This document shows, piece after piece, positions 42,500 to 52,345 of a stretch of 64,000 nucleotides of DNA. The stretch is taken from assembly GCF_014198245.1 (NCBI RefSeq), contig NZ_JACIHE010000001.1:1-64000 (forward strand). Reading direction: 5' to 3'. The notes under the pieces were generated by a model. It did no database searches. It was not told the DNA's origin and saw nothing but the letters and a program-made list of their open reading frames with translations. The position numbers were made by a program, and so were the translations under genes. This DNA comes from Bradyrhizobium sp. cir1 (lineage in GTDB: Bacteria; Pseudomonadota; Alphaproteobacteria; Rhizobiales; Xanthobacteraceae). Position 1 is the stretch's first letter; each line of letters begins with the position of its first letter.

Positions 42500-43786
42500 A
42501 TGGCGCAGGCGGGGGACTACCGGATTCTGCATGAGGCGGCACTGCGGGACTATCTCGCGGGCCTTCCGGACCTCAAGGCGCTGCTCGGCGGCGATCCCGC
42601 GTCCTGGGTGATCACCGAGGTCGGCGACGGCAATCTCAACCTCGTCTTCATCGTCAAGGGCGCGCGCGGCGGTGTCGCGGTGAAGCAGGCGCTGCCTTAC
42701 GTCCGCCTCGTCGGCGAGAGCTGGCCGCTGCCGCTGTCGCGGGCCCATTACGAATATCTCGCGCTGTCCCGGCAGGCCCAGCTCGCACCCGGCCTCGTGC
42801 CGGCCCTGCTGCATCACAACGAAAAGCTGGCGCTGACGGTGATGGAGCTGCTCGAGCCCCACATCATCATGCGCAAGGGGCTGGTCGCGGGAGCGCGCTA
42901 TCCGCGCTTCACGGACGACATCACCACCTTCACGGCGCGGACGCTGTTCTTCACCTCCGACCTCGCGCTCTCCGCCGCCGAGAAGAAGGAGGGCATCGCC
43001 GCTTTCGCCGGCAATCACGCGCTGTGCAAGATCACCGAAGACCTGATCTTCACCGATCCCTACCGCATCGCCGAGCAGAATCGCTGGACCGCGCCGTACC
43101 TCGACGGCCTCGCCGCCGATCTGCGCGACGACCTGGAGCTGCATGTCGCGATCTCCCGGCTGAAGCTGAAATTCATGGCGAGCCCCGAGGCGCTGCTGCA
43201 TGGCGACTTCCACACCGGTTCGATCATGGTCACGGACAGCCAGACGCGGGTGATCGACCCCGAATTTGCGTTCTACGGCCCGATCGGGTTCGACGTCGGC
43301 GCCGTGCTGGCCAATCTGCTGATGGCCTTTTTCGCGTCCGCCGGCCACGAGCGCGCGCCGGGCGAGCGGGCCGCGTTCGAGGGCTGGGTGCTGGAGGCGG
43401 TCGAGCAGGTCTGGACCGGATTCGCCGGCAAGTTCCTCGATCTCTGGCGCGCCGGCGCGGCCGGTGACGCCTATCCGCCCTCGCTCTTTCCAGGCGAGAA
43501 GGGCGCCGCTCGGCTGGAGGCCGAACGGCAGGCCTACATGCAGCGCCTGTTTGCCGACACCGTCGGCTTCGCCGCAGCCAAGATCATCCGCCGCATCTTC
43601 GGCCTCGCCCACAACTTCGATTTCGAGCTGATCGAGGATCCGCGGAAACGGGCTGAGAGGGAGGCGCGGGCGGTCCGGCTGGCGCGCGCGATGATGGTGG
43701 AGACGGGAGCATTTCGGACGATCGGCGACGTCACCGGCGCCGCGCGAAAACTGCGGGACTGGATGCCGGAGTTTGCGAACGGCTAG
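42500..43786 (+). CDS. mtnK: S-methyl-5-thioribose kinase
   Basis: A 428-residue cytoplasmic kinase of the APH fold that phosphorylates 5-methylthioribose in the methionine salvage pathway. Visible are EVGDGNLNLVFIV (nucleotide-binding loop), VAVKQALPYVRLVGESWPL with the ATP-binding Lys, LLHGDFHTGSIMVT (catalytic Asp) and VIDPEFAFYGPIGFDVG (metal-binding DPE). GGGGTGGGA precedes the ATG. No other mtn gene is nearby, so the remaining salvage enzymes must be elsewhere. Confidence 0.92.
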   Translation: MAQAGDYRILHEAALRDYLAGLPDLKALLGGDPASWVITEVGDGNLNLVFIVKGARGGVAVKQALPYVRLVGESWPLPLSRAHYEYLALSRQAQLAPGLVPALLHHNEKLALTVMELLEPHIIMRKGLVAGARYPRFTDDITTFTARTLFFTSDLALSAAEKKEGIAAFAGNHALCKITEDLIFTDPYRIAEQNRWTAPYLDGLAADLRDDLELHVAISRLKLKFMASPEALLHGDFHTGSIMVTDSQTRVIDPEFAFYGPIGFDVGAVLANLLMAFFASAGHERAPGERAAFEGWVLEAVEQVWTGFAGKFLDLWRAGAAGDAYPPSLFPGEKGAARLEAERQAYMQRLFADTVGFAAAKIIRRIFGLAHNFDFELIEDPRKRAEREARAVRLARAMMVETGAFRTIGDVTGAARKLRDWMPEFANG

Positions 43787-43792
43787 AGGTTC

Positions 43793-43814
43793 ATGCGGCT
43801 CAATAAAGCCGCAT
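43793..43814 (+). terminator. hairpin just after mtnK
   Basis: ATGCGGCT and AGCCGCAT form a perfect eight-base stem around CAATAA, six bases after the mtnK stop. There is no T-run on the plus strand, so termination is uncertain. It overlaps the end of the pseudogene on the other strand. Confidence 0.35.
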
Positions 43815-44056
43815 CGGCAGCAGGGCGCCGTCCGTGCCGGCCAGCAGACCCCAGGTCTCGTTCGCCGCGACCTCGAACTCCCGGCTCTCTGCCGCACCGC
43901 CGTCGACCTTGAGCGTGACCTTGTACCTGCCGGGCGGCAGATCGATCTTCTGGCTGTCCGGCAATTTGCCTGCGGCACCGTCGGAGTTAGCCAGCTTTTC
44001 GCCGGCGTGCGCCGCCCGCTTCCGATTCTGGATGGTTTGAGGGTCTCGCCGCGGAG
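43800..44056 (-). pseudogene. remnant of a beta-rich protein gene, C-terminal part only
   Basis: The minus strand reads an open frame ending in a TGA at 43800 with KIDLPPGRYKVTLKVDGG and NETWGLLAGTDGALLPMRLY. It has no ATG start, and upstream it runs into a stop where a repeat-like sequence (rich in CTCATCTTGAGG) begins. The preserved part looks like the end of a small exported beta-sandwich protein truncated by insertion of an interspersed repeat. The remaining bases up to 44216 hold a further hairpin (TCTTGGA..GGATG with CATCCAAGA) and the promoter region of the ABC operon. Confidence 0.5.
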
Positions 44057-44216
44057 CACGACCTCATCTTGAGGGTTTTTCCCCCCGGGCGGGCGTCTTG
44101 GAGGATGTGTTGCCAGGAACTGCGGCATCCAAGACGAAAAGAGATGCTTGCACTCGACGTGCCGCGGGTGGTCAACTCCGTGACTGGAATACGCCTGTCG
44201 TGCCGGAGGGGATATG

Positions 44217-45803
44217 ATGTTCAGGAAAGTGGCGCTCGTCGCTGGTTTGGGACTGGCGCTCGTCGCCACAGCGCAGGCCCAGACGCCGCGCAAGGGCGGA
44301 ACCATCCGGATGACGGCGCCCTACGGCTCGAGCTTCACCAGCCTCGACATTCACACCACGCAGCGCGCCCAGGACGAGATCTACGCCAAGGCGCTGCACC
44401 GCTCGCTCTACATCTGGAATTCCGCGCAAGGAAAGCCCGTCCTGGAACTCGCCAGGGAGGACGTGGTCTCCGGAGGAGGTCTCGTTCACACCTTCAAGCT
44501 GCGCGACGATGCCTATTTCCACAATGGCCGCAAGATGACCGCCGACGACGTCATCTGGTCCTACAACCGCATCATGGACGGCACAAAAGCCTTTCCCGGC
44601 GCGCGCTATGTCCGCGTGATCGAGGGCGCCGCCGCGGTCGAGAAGGGCCAGGCCAAGGAGATCTCCGGCCTGAAGAAGATCGACGACTTCACCATCGAGA
44701 TGAAGCTGACCGAGAAGGTCGATCCGGGCTTCTACTTCTTCACCGCGCTGACCTCGATCTATCCCGCCGACGAGGCCGCCAAGGAGGGCTTCATCCAGAA
44801 GCCGATCGGTCTCGGGCCCTTCAAGTTCGTCGAGCACGTGCCGGGATCGCGCATCGTGCTGGAGCGGTGGGACCGGTTCTACAAGCCCGGCAAGCCCTAC
44901 GCCGACAAGGTCATCGTCTCGGTCATGGGCGAGGCCGCGGCACGCGATGTCGCCTTCCGCAACAAGGAGATCGATACCTCGGTGCTGGGACCTGCGCAGT
45001 ACGTCGCCTACCAGTCCGACGCCGACCTCAAGGGCACCATCGTCGAGGTCGCCGAGGTCTTCACGCGCTACATGGGGATGAACACCTCGTTCAAGCCGTT
45101 CGCCGACAAGCGGGTCCGGCAGGCGATCAACTACGCGATCGACACCGACCTGATCATCAACAAGCTGGTCAAGGGCAAGGCCTATCGCGCCACCAGCTGG
45201 CTGCCGCTGACTTCGCCGCTCTACGACAAGACCATGAAGCCGTATCCCTTCGATCCGGCGAAGGCCAAGCAGCTGCTCGCGGACGCGGGCTATCCCGGCG
45301 GTTTCGAGTTCGAATGGACCACCAGCCAGAACGAAAGCTGGGGCCTGCCGATCGTCACGGCCGTGATCCCGATGCTGGACAAGGTCGGTATCAAGGCCAA
45401 GGTCAAGCAGGTCGAGACCGCGGTGCTGGCAGAGGTGGTTCGCACCGGCGACTACCAGGCCTTCATCTATTCCCAGCAGACCGGCCCGGATCCCCAGGCA
45501 GCACTGAAATGCTTCCACTCGGCGACGCCGCAATCGGCCTGCAACTACATGAACTTCAAGAACGCCGACTTCGACAAGTTGATGGACGAGGCCGGACAGG
45601 CCGATGACGTCGCCAAGCGCGGCCAGCTGCTGCAGAAGGCCAATGCGCTGCTCTATGACGAAGCGCCGGTCTGGTTCTTCAACTACAACAAGGCGGTGAT
45701 GGCGGTGCAGCCCTGGCTCAAGGGAGTTCAGCTGAACGCGACGGAGCTGACCCATCAGAGCGTCGAGGACCTCTGGGTCGACGAGACCTCGCCCGCGAAG
45801 TGA
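44217..45803 (+). CDS. ABC transporter substrate-binding protein, peptide/nickel family (SBP_bac_5)
   Basis: A 528-residue periplasmic binding protein. The signal peptide ends near AQAQT (about residue 21). The mature protein begins PRKGGTIRMTAPYGSSFTSL as in DppA/OppA-type proteins. Family segments include FKLRDDAYFHNGRKMTADDVIWSYNRI, KPIGLGPFKFVEHVPG, RQAINYAIDTDLIINKLVKG and YDEAPVWFFNYN. GGAGG seven bases before the second of two adjacent ATG codons favours 44217 over 44214. It heads a five-gene operon. The ligand is uncertain: a di- or oligopeptide or similar. Confidence 0.9.
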   Translation: MFRKVALVAGLGLALVATAQAQTPRKGGTIRMTAPYGSSFTSLDIHTTQRAQDEIYAKALHRSLYIWNSAQGKPVLELAREDVVSGGGLVHTFKLRDDAYFHNGRKMTADDVIWSYNRIMDGTKAFPGARYVRVIEGAAAVEKGQAKEISGLKKIDDFTIEMKLTEKVDPGFYFFTALTSIYPADEAAKEGFIQKPIGLGPFKFVEHVPGSRIVLERWDRFYKPGKPYADKVIVSVMGEAAARDVAFRNKEIDTSVLGPAQYVAYQSDADLKGTIVEVAEVFTRYMGMNTSFKPFADKRVRQAINYAIDTDLIINKLVKGKAYRATSWLPLTSPLYDKTMKPYPFDPAKAKQLLADAGYPGGFEFEWTTSQNESWGLPIVTAVIPMLDKVGIKAKVKQVETAVLAEVVRTGDYQAFIYSQQTGPDPQAALKCFHSATPQSACNYMNFKNADFDKLMDEAGQADDVAKRGQLLQKANALLYDEAPVWFFNYNKAVMAVQPWLKGVQLNATELTHQSVEDLWVDETSPAK

Positions 45804-45857
45804 CACGCGCGCTCCCTCCGGCGCAACGGGCGATGGAGGGAGCGGGGAAAAGTTGAG

Positions 45858-46781
45858 ATGCTCGCGTTCTTGATCCGTCGCCTCCTGCAGACCATTCCGA
45901 CCGTGCTTGCCGTCGTGCTGCTGGTCTTCGTGCTGTTCAGCGTCGTTCCCGGCAGCATCGTCTCGACCATGAGCGACGACAGCGATCCGCAGGTCGAGCT
46001 GCGCATGAAGAAGCAGCTCGGCCTCGACCAGCCCGTCTATGTGCGTTTCGGCGCCTATGTCGCAAGACTCGCGACCGGTGATCTGGGGGCGTCGTTCCGG
46101 ACGCGTGAGCCGGTGACGACCATGATCGCCAAGCGGGCATGGCCGACGCTGCAACTGATCTTCGCCTCCATGGCATTTGCGGTTCTGCTCGGCGTGCCGC
46201 TCGGCTTCATCGCGGCCTTGCGGCCGGGCAGCCTCGTCGACACCGTCTCGATGGTCCTGGCGGTGTCGGGCCTGTCATTGGCCAAATTCTGGCTCGGACT
46301 GCTCTTGATGTACCTGTTCGCGCTCAAACTCGGCTGGCTGCCGAGTTTCGGCTATGGCGATGGCGGCCTCAAAAATCTGATCCTGCCGGCCGTGACGCTC
46401 GGCGTCTCGCCAATGGCGCTGCTGGCCCGGACCACGCGCGCGGCAGTCCTCGAGATCATGACCGCCGACTTCGTCCGCACCGCGCGCTCGAAGGGCATGA
46501 GCGAGACACGCGTCGTGAAGTGGCACGTGATGCGCAACGCGCTCGTCCTCATTCTCACCACCATGGGCCTGCAATTTGGCGCGCTGATGGGGCAGGCGGT
46601 CGTCGTCGAGAAACTGTTCTCCTGGCCGGGCATCGGCTCGCTGCTGGTGGACAGCGTCCTGCAGCGCGACATTCCGGCCGTCCAGGGCTCCATTCTCGTG
46701 GTGGTGCTGTTCTTTCTCGCGATCAATCTGCTGATCGACGTGCTCTACGGCGTGATCGATCCCAGGATCAGATACGCATGA
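45858..46781 (+). CDS. ABC transporter permease, DppB/OppB type
   Basis: A 307-residue inner-membrane permease. The N-terminus MLAFLIRRLLQTIPTVLAVVLL and the conserved KKQLGLDQPVYVRFGAYVARLATGDLG are characteristic of DppB. Six TM segments are seen, and the ATPase-coupling loop reads DFVRTARSKGMSETRVVKWHVMRNAL. ATG is four bases past AAAGTTGAG. Its end overlaps the next permease by four bases. Confidence 0.92.
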   Translation: MLAFLIRRLLQTIPTVLAVVLLVFVLFSVVPGSIVSTMSDDSDPQVELRMKKQLGLDQPVYVRFGAYVARLATGDLGASFRTREPVTTMIAKRAWPTLQLIFASMAFAVLLGVPLGFIAALRPGSLVDTVSMVLAVSGLSLAKFWLGLLLMYLFALKLGWLPSFGYGDGGLKNLILPAVTLGVSPMALLARTTRAAVLEIMTADFVRTARSKGMSETRVVKWHVMRNALVLILTTMGLQFGALMGQAVVVEKLFSWPGIGSLLVDSVLQRDIPAVQGSILVVVLFFLAINLLIDVLYGVIDPRIRYA

Positions 46782-47595
46782 AGCTCCGCGCCAATCTCGT
46801 CATCGGCGGGTCGTTGTTCGCGCTCGCGATCATCGTCGGCCTGCTCGCGCCCTGGCTGGCGCACACCGACCCCGTCATGGACGCCAATCTGATGAATGCG
46901 GAGGAGCCCCCGAGCTGGACCTGGTGGTTCGGCACCGACGGGCAGGGCCGCGACATCTATTCCCGTGTCCTTTACGGCGCACGCGTCTCGCTCACGGTCG
47001 GCATCGTCTCCCAGCTCATCAACAGCGTCATCGGTGTAGGGCTGGGCCTGAGCGCCGGCTATTTTGGCGGCTGGTGGGACGATGTCGTCAACGCCCTGAC
47101 CAATCTGATGCTCGCGATCCCCTCGCTGATCTTCGCGCTCGCCATCATGGCGGTGCTCGGCCCCGGCCTCACCAGCCTGTTGATCGCACTCGGGCTGACC
47201 AACTGGTCCTTCACCTGCCGCCTCGCACGGGCCTCGGCGCTGTCGCTGCGGAACCAGGGCTATGTCCAGGCCGCAACCGTGCTCGGCTACGGCGATCTGC
47301 GCATCATGATCACGCAGCTGCTGCCGAACATGCTCGGGCCGATCGTCGTCATCGGCACGCTGGGCATGGGCAGCGCGGTCCTGTCCGAGGCTGCACTGTC
47401 GTTCCTCGGCCTCGGCGTCCGCCCGCCCTTTCCGAGCTGGGGCAGCATGCTCTCGGAGGCCCGCGACCAGATCACGACGGCGCCGTGGCTCTCGCTGTTT
47501 CCCGGCCTTGCGATCTTCCTGACGGTGCTCGGCCTCAATTTGCTCGGCGATGGCCTGCGCGACATCCTCGATCCCCATTCACGGAGCCGGCGGAC

Positions 47596-47599
<4 letters not shown>
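46778..47599 (+). CDS. ABC transporter permease, DppC/OppC type
   Basis: A 273-residue inner-membrane permease partner. The N-terminal segment WWFGTDGQGRDIYSRVLYGARVSL is the DppC signature. The coupling loop is YVQAATVLGYGDLRIMITQLLPN, and SEAALSFLGLGVRPPFPSWG is conserved near the end. It has ATGA overlaps with the genes on both sides. Confidence 0.92.
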
Positions 47600-48568
<969 letters not shown>

Positions 48569-48576
<8 letters not shown>

Positions 48577-49612
48577 GCCGCAGGGAAGGCCGGACGACGA
48601 TGTCGTTCTCAGCGTCAGGGATCTCGCGGTTCATTTTCCGCTGGGAGGCGGCTTGTTCGGCCGCGAGCGGCGGCTGCTCCGTGCCGTCGACGGCGTCGAT
48701 CTCACGCTGAAGCGGGGCGAATGCCTCGGCCTCGTCGGTGAGTCCGGGTCGGGCAAGTCGACGGTCGCATTGTCGATCCTGGGCCTGGTGAAGCCGACGC
48801 GCGGCCGTATCGTAGTGGACGGACAGGTCGTGACGGATGGGCCATCCGGCGATCGCAAGGCACTGGCCCGTACCGTGCAGATCGTGTTTCAGGATCCCTA
48901 CGCCTCGCTCAATCCGCGCCAGACCGTCCGCCGCACCCTGGAGGATCCCCTCCGTGTGCACGGCGTGACCGCGAAAAGCGAGATCGAGGACCGCGTCGCG
49001 ACCATGCTCAAACACGTGGGCCTGCGACCCGAGCAAGCCGACCGCTACCCGCATGAATTCTCCGGCGGCCAGCGCCAGCGCATCGGCATAGCGCGCGCGC
49101 TGATCCTCAATCCCAAAATCGTCATCTGCGACGAGCCGGTCTCGGCGCTCGACGTCTCGATCCGCGCCCAGATCATCAATCTGCTGCTGGAGCTGAAGGA
49201 CACGCTCGGCCTGTCCTACATCATGATCAGCCACGACCTCGGCGTCGTCGAGCACATGAGCGACCGCGTCGCCGTGATGTATCTCGGCCGCATCGTCGAG
49301 AACGGCGACTGGCGTGAGATCTTCGAACGGCCGGCGCACCCGTACACGCAAGCCCTGATCGCCGCCATCCCCGATCCCCTGCGCCATGCCCCGCTGGCAA
49401 CGACCGGCGGCGACCTTCCCAACCCGCTCAATCCGCCGAACGGGTGCGCCTTCAGCCCACGCTGCCGTTACGCGGAGGCGGTGTGTCGGAGCGAGCCGGG
49501 GCCGGTACTGGAGACGCGTGCCGACGGGCATGCGGTGCGGTGCTGGCGGGCTGACGAGATTGCGGGGCGGATGGCGCTGGCGACGACGGAAAGCGGGATC
49601 TCGCTAAGATAG
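48569..49612 (+). CDS. ABC transporter ATP-binding protein, DppF/OppF type
   Basis: A 347-residue ATPase and last gene of the operon. Walker A is GESGSGKSTVALSIL, the Q-loop is IVFQDPYASLNPRQTV, the signature is FSGGQRQRIGIARAL, and Walker B is IVICDEPVSALDVSIRAQI. The C-terminal NGCAFSPRCRYAEAVC matches the family's cysteine tail. It overlaps the OppD-like gene by eight bases and forms a heterodimeric motor with it. Confidence 0.93.
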
Positions 49613-49639
49613 AGAGCGCATCTCCCGTTCGCCAACGCT

Positions 49640-49770
49640 CAGGGCCGGATTTGAGTTGCAGGCGATCCTTGAATGAGGAGACCGCAGCACTGATGGCTTG
49701 GCGTAAGGTGGTTGGCGGCAAGCCTGTCGTAGCGCGTCTGCCTATCAAGGCTTCTCGAAGCCACGGCCGC
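49640..49770 (-). pseudogene. relic of an IS5-type DDE transposase C-terminus
   Basis: The minus strand encodes TRYDRLAANHL after DRQ. This closely recalls the ATRYDRLAANFL motif near the end of IS5-family transposases. The downstream residues are degenerate and neither the DDE core nor terminal repeats are found, so only a scar remains. It lies at the end of the peptide ABC operon. Confidence 0.5.
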
Positions 49771-49820
49771 TGGCTGCTTATCCTTCGTCGACGCAATTCC
49801 GTATCGGGTTGGCACCCGTG

Positions 49821-50171
49821 CTATCTTCCCCGGCGTGCGGGCGGCGGAGGCGGAAGATTGCGCTGCCAGATGGTCCCATTGTCAAACTGGATTAGCATTC
49901 CGTCAGGTGAATAGACCGCGCTCAGATTGAAGGCATCGATCCAGATCCGGTTTGCTGGCGAGTACCAGTCCGGCCAAGCACGAGACGGCACACCGGCCTC
50001 GGTCAACAAGTTGAGCTCAGTCCCATTCTGCGTGACGTACGCCGGCAACTCTCCTCGGCACATCTGGATGCATCTGTAGATACCGGTAAGATTGATCGAC
50101 TGGGCCGAGGCGCCGGCGGGCGCGATTGCAGCCATCACGCTGGCGACTAGCAGCAGGGGCTTGATGGTCAT
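49821..50171 (-). CDS. small exported protein, unknown function (fourth gene of the FixK-box operon)
   Basis: A 116-residue protein with a signal peptide (MTIKPLLLVASVMAAIAPAGASAQ). The mature domain contains TGIYRCIQMCRGELPAYVTQ, WPDWYSPANRIWIDAF and MLIQFDNGTIWQRN, ending in a Pro/Arg-rich tail. The two close cysteines (CIQMC) could form a disulfide or bind a ligand. GGAGCGAG precedes the ATG. It begins 30 bases after the gene upstream. Similar short proteins occur in Bradyrhizobium, but no function is known to me. Confidence 0.7.
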   Translation of the reverse strand: MTIKPLLLVASVMAAIAPAGASAQSINLTGIYRCIQMCRGELPAYVTQNGTELNLLTEAGVPSRAWPDWYSPANRIWIDAFNLSAVYSPDGMLIQFDNGTIWQRNLPPPPPARRGR

Positions 50172-50201
50172 GAACTCGCTCCTACAAAGACTTTGCTTCT
50201 G

Positions 50202-50573
50202 CTATTGCTTGTTTCGGTTCTTGCTCGCCCCTCTGAGCGGCGTGGTCGATGCCAGCGCATTCGCCGCGTCCGTCATCTGGATGCACGTAAGGAGATCGAC
50301 GTAGCTTTGGGCCCCGCCTGATACGGCCTCGCCCTCGCATGAATCGCGAACAGCCGGCCTGGTCGCCGTCCATATTGTTCCAAGTTGCTGTTGCGCGGCC
50401 CTTTCGTCGCGCATGCAATCCGCATCGCTCTGTGCCAACGCCAATCCCATTGCTTTATCAGTTTCAGACGTCGTCTTGCAGAGCGCTTCGATCTTCAATT
50501 CGGGAACACGATCGGAGATCGGTATCAACGAATGACTACCGAGCATTGCAAGGGAAAACAGAATGACTTTCAT
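50202..50573 (-). CDS. small exported protein, unknown function (third gene of the FixK-box operon)
   Basis: A 123-residue protein with an N-terminal hydrophobic signal (MKVILFSLAMLGSHS). The helical mature part contains VPELKIEALCKTTSETDKAM, then ALAQSDADCMRDERAAQQQLGTIW and DSCEGEAVSGGAQSYVDLLTCIQM. Four cysteines are spread along it, suggesting two disulfides. GGAGAG lies seven bases before the ATG. It starts 14 bases after the previous stop. I recall comparable Bradyrhizobium hypothetical proteins; role unknown. Confidence 0.7.
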   Translation of the reverse strand: MKVILFSLAMLGSHSLIPISDRVPELKIEALCKTTSETDKAMGLALAQSDADCMRDERAAQQQLGTIWTATRPAVRDSCEGEAVSGGAQSYVDLLTCIQMTDAANALASTTPLRGASKNRNKQ

Positions 50574-50587
50574 CTATCTCTCCGTTC

Positions 50588-50860
50588 CTAAAATTGTCCC
50601 GGCTGTGCCGGCGGAGCCGGCCAATTGGATCTGAGGTTGCTACGATTGCCGCGATCGAAGAGGTCTTGTCGTAAAACCGACCCAAGCGTGGCTGGGGAGA
50701 TCGGCCCCTGTGAGGGCGACGCTCGAACCTTCGCGTCAGGTGCGCGAGCCTGATTGCTCGCCGCAGGAGCGGGCGTAACCAAGCCAATGGAGAGACCTGC
50801 AAGTAAGACAATAAAGCGAGCGTCAATTACGGCTGTACACCGTCGGACGCTCCGTAGCAC
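50588..50860 (-). CDS. small exported protein, uncertain start (second gene of the FixK-box operon)
   Basis: About 90 residues with a hydrophobic signal-like segment (RFIVLLAGLSIGLVTPAPAASNQ in part). A Pro/Arg/Asn-rich tail follows, containing PATLGSVLRQDLFDRGNRSN and ending PAPPAQPGQF. No ATG is available; the GTG at 50860 is the better candidate and a TTG at 50881 would overlap the upstream gene. The ribosome binding site is weak. The case rests on frame, signal peptide and tight spacing (11 bases after one gene, 14 before the next). Confidence 0.45.
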   Translation of the reverse strand: MLRSVRRCTAVIDARFIVLLAGLSIGLVTPAPAASNQARAPDAKVRASPSQGPISPATLGSVLRQDLFDRGNRSNLRSNWPAPPAQPGQF

Positions 50861-50871
50861 GGAGGTCTCGT

Positions 50872-51528
50872 TCAGTAACAAGGCGGATATGGATAGTAGC
50901 CGCAGCGCGGCGCATAGGCTCCATAAGCAGCCCCCACCGCCGCGGCTCCGACCGCCGCTGCACCCGCGTAATATGCGCCTCGAAACGCTGTTCGGCGTCC
51001 GACCCCCGCAAACGACATAGGTGTGAATGGACGGCCGATGATGTCGATGAAGACCGAAGCAGCACCATCTGCGCCCTTGATGTCGCCCTCGAGAACATCG
51101 ACGTCAAACGCCAGGTTTTCACCTTCGAGCTTCGGATTCTTCAAGACGACGACCACGTCGCGCACGCCGCCACCGTCCTTCTGGAATGCAGACACCGTCG
51201 CGTTTGGCGGGTCCTTTTGGAAATTGTCGCTGCCAGCTCCCCAATCTTCGACGATACGACTCGTGAGATCATGACCGGCAGCACGCACCGGGCGATCGGC
51301 AAAGACGATCGCATTTGGGGAAACGCCGGTCAGAACCAGCTTGTTGCCCTGCAATACGGCGCCCCGGGAGTTCAGCACGAAAAGTGATGGCACCACCTCG
51401 GTCTTGGCTGCGCCGATGGTTTTTTGCAGCGGAACGTGAGGGGGAGGCGCCGTTTGGGCGGATAAAGCGCCCGTCATTCCGAAAGCTGCGACAGCTAGAA
51501 TAGCGACGCGCGATGCACTAAAGAACAT
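50872..51528 (-). CDS. exported protein with Ala/Gly/Tyr-rich tail (first gene of the FixK-box operon)
   Basis: A 218-residue protein with a signal peptide (FSASRVAILAVAAFGMTGAL, cleavage near LSAQT). A soluble domain carries LNSRGAVLQGNKLVLTGVSP, NAIVFADRPVRAAGHDLTSR, WGAGSDNFQKDPPNATVSAF and VFIDIIGRPFTPMSFAGVGRR. The C-terminus is a low-complexity Gly/Ala/Tyr membrane-like segment ending in YPYPPCY. I recognise related exported proteins in alphaproteobacteria but no function. The start at 51528 has AGGAG eight bases upstream. A perfect FNR/FixK box lies about 63 bases before it. Confidence 0.75.
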   Translation of the reverse strand: MFFSASRVAILAVAAFGMTGALSAQTAPPPHVPLQKTIGAAKTEVVPSLFVLNSRGAVLQGNKLVLTGVSPNAIVFADRPVRAAGHDLTSRIVEDWGAGSDNFQKDPPNATVSAFQKDGGGVRDVVVVLKNPKLEGENLAFDVDVLEGDIKGADGAASVFIDIIGRPFTPMSFAGVGRRTAFRGAYYAGAAAVGAAAVGAAYGAYAPRCGYYPYPPCY

Positions 51529-51590
51529 ATGAAATCTCCTGCAATCAACAAACGTCCCGCGCAGCGAGCCACGGCATTTCATGACAGACG

Positions 51591-51604
51591 TTGATTTAGA
51601 TCAA
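51591..51604 (-). promoter_or_regulatory. FNR/FixK-type box (TTGATTTAGATCAA)
   Basis: A perfect TTGAT-N4-ATCAA palindrome, the binding consensus of FNR and of Bradyrhizobium FixK2. It sits between the cytochrome stop and the exported-protein operon, 63-76 bases before that operon's first ATG, suggesting activation under low oxygen. Confidence 0.7.
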
Positions 51605-51678
51605 CCTCGGCGGGTGCCGGGCAGGGGCCAGCCGACACGATGGCGCGCGATCAACGTGAGAGCTCGATGGGGACTGCG

Positions 51679-52095
51679 TTACTGCTGAATGCGGTTCAGA
51701 TAGTCCACGATGGACAGTGCTTCAGCGCGTATGTAGGCCTCCTGATCATAGGGAGCGTCGACATAGTGTTCCGCTGCTTTCACGGCCCATCGCTTGCCCC
51801 AGATCGGCATGTCGCGCGAGCCATGGGCGGAGATCTCGGTCCGTCCGTCGATCACCTTGATGACGCGATCGACCGGAAACACTCCGCCATTCTTCTTGGA
51901 CAATGAGCTCAAATCGGATGGCGCGACCTTGAGGCTCGTGACGTAGGGGCCATTCCCCTTGGCGTCCAGCCCATGACAAACGGCGCATTGGACCTCATAC
52001 GCCTGCTTGCCTGCATCGACCGGCTTGCCCGGCTGGGCGAAGGCGGTGATCTCGGTGGCGGCGAGAATGATGGCGGCAATTGAAAGCTTCTTCAT
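51679..52095 (-). CDS. c-type cytochrome
   Basis: A 138-residue periplasmic class I cytochrome c. The signal peptide ends near AFAQP (about residue 20). The heme motif CAVCH is at about residues 39-43 in AYEVQCAVCHGLDAKGNGPY, and the sixth ligand is probably the Met of SRDMPIWGKRW. The C-terminal helix is IRAEALSIVDYLNRIQ. The start MKKLSIAA at 52095 is chosen for the signal peptide; the upstream frame contains the regulatory box. It probably shuttles electrons in respiration, and the partner is unknown. Confidence 0.85.
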   Translation of the reverse strand: MKKLSIAAIILAATEITAFAQPGKPVDAGKQAYEVQCAVCHGLDAKGNGPYVTSLKVAPSDLSSLSKKNGGVFPVDRVIKVIDGRTEISAHGSRDMPIWGKRWAVKAAEHYVDAPYDQEAYIRAEALSIVDYLNRIQQ

Positions 52096-52150
52096 AGGCG
52101 TCCTCCCACTTTCAACATCCCATTTTTCGAAGGGATTTGTGGTGGTCACC

Positions 52151-52164
52151 ATGATCCAAATCAA
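52151..52164 (-). promoter_or_regulatory. FNR/FixK-type box upstream of the cytochrome gene
   Basis: On the minus strand this reads TTGATTTGGATCAT, one mismatch from the TTGAT-N4-ATCAA consensus. It lies 56-69 bases before the cytochrome ATG, close to the spacing seen for the box at 51591-51604. Confidence 0.55.
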
Positions 52165-52260
52165 TGCAATCGTTGCAAGGAGTCCGGAACACTCTTACAG
52201 ACGAGAAGATGCGGATGCCAGCCGAGCTGCCGCTTCATACTTCTATCGGGAGAGCGTGAT

Positions 52261-52291
52261 TTGTTGCTTCACTACTACGCTCGCAATGACG
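52261..52291. repeat. half copy of the CGTCATTGCGAG palindromic repeat
   Basis: TTGCTTCACTACTACGCTCGCAATGACG matches one arm of the elements at 2414-2500 and 41955-42034. The partner arm is missing. Confidence 0.6.
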
Positions 52292-52345
52292 AGATCGGTG
52301 CGACGTCAAAAACTCTTGAGGAGGACTGCCGCCGATGTGCTCGCC

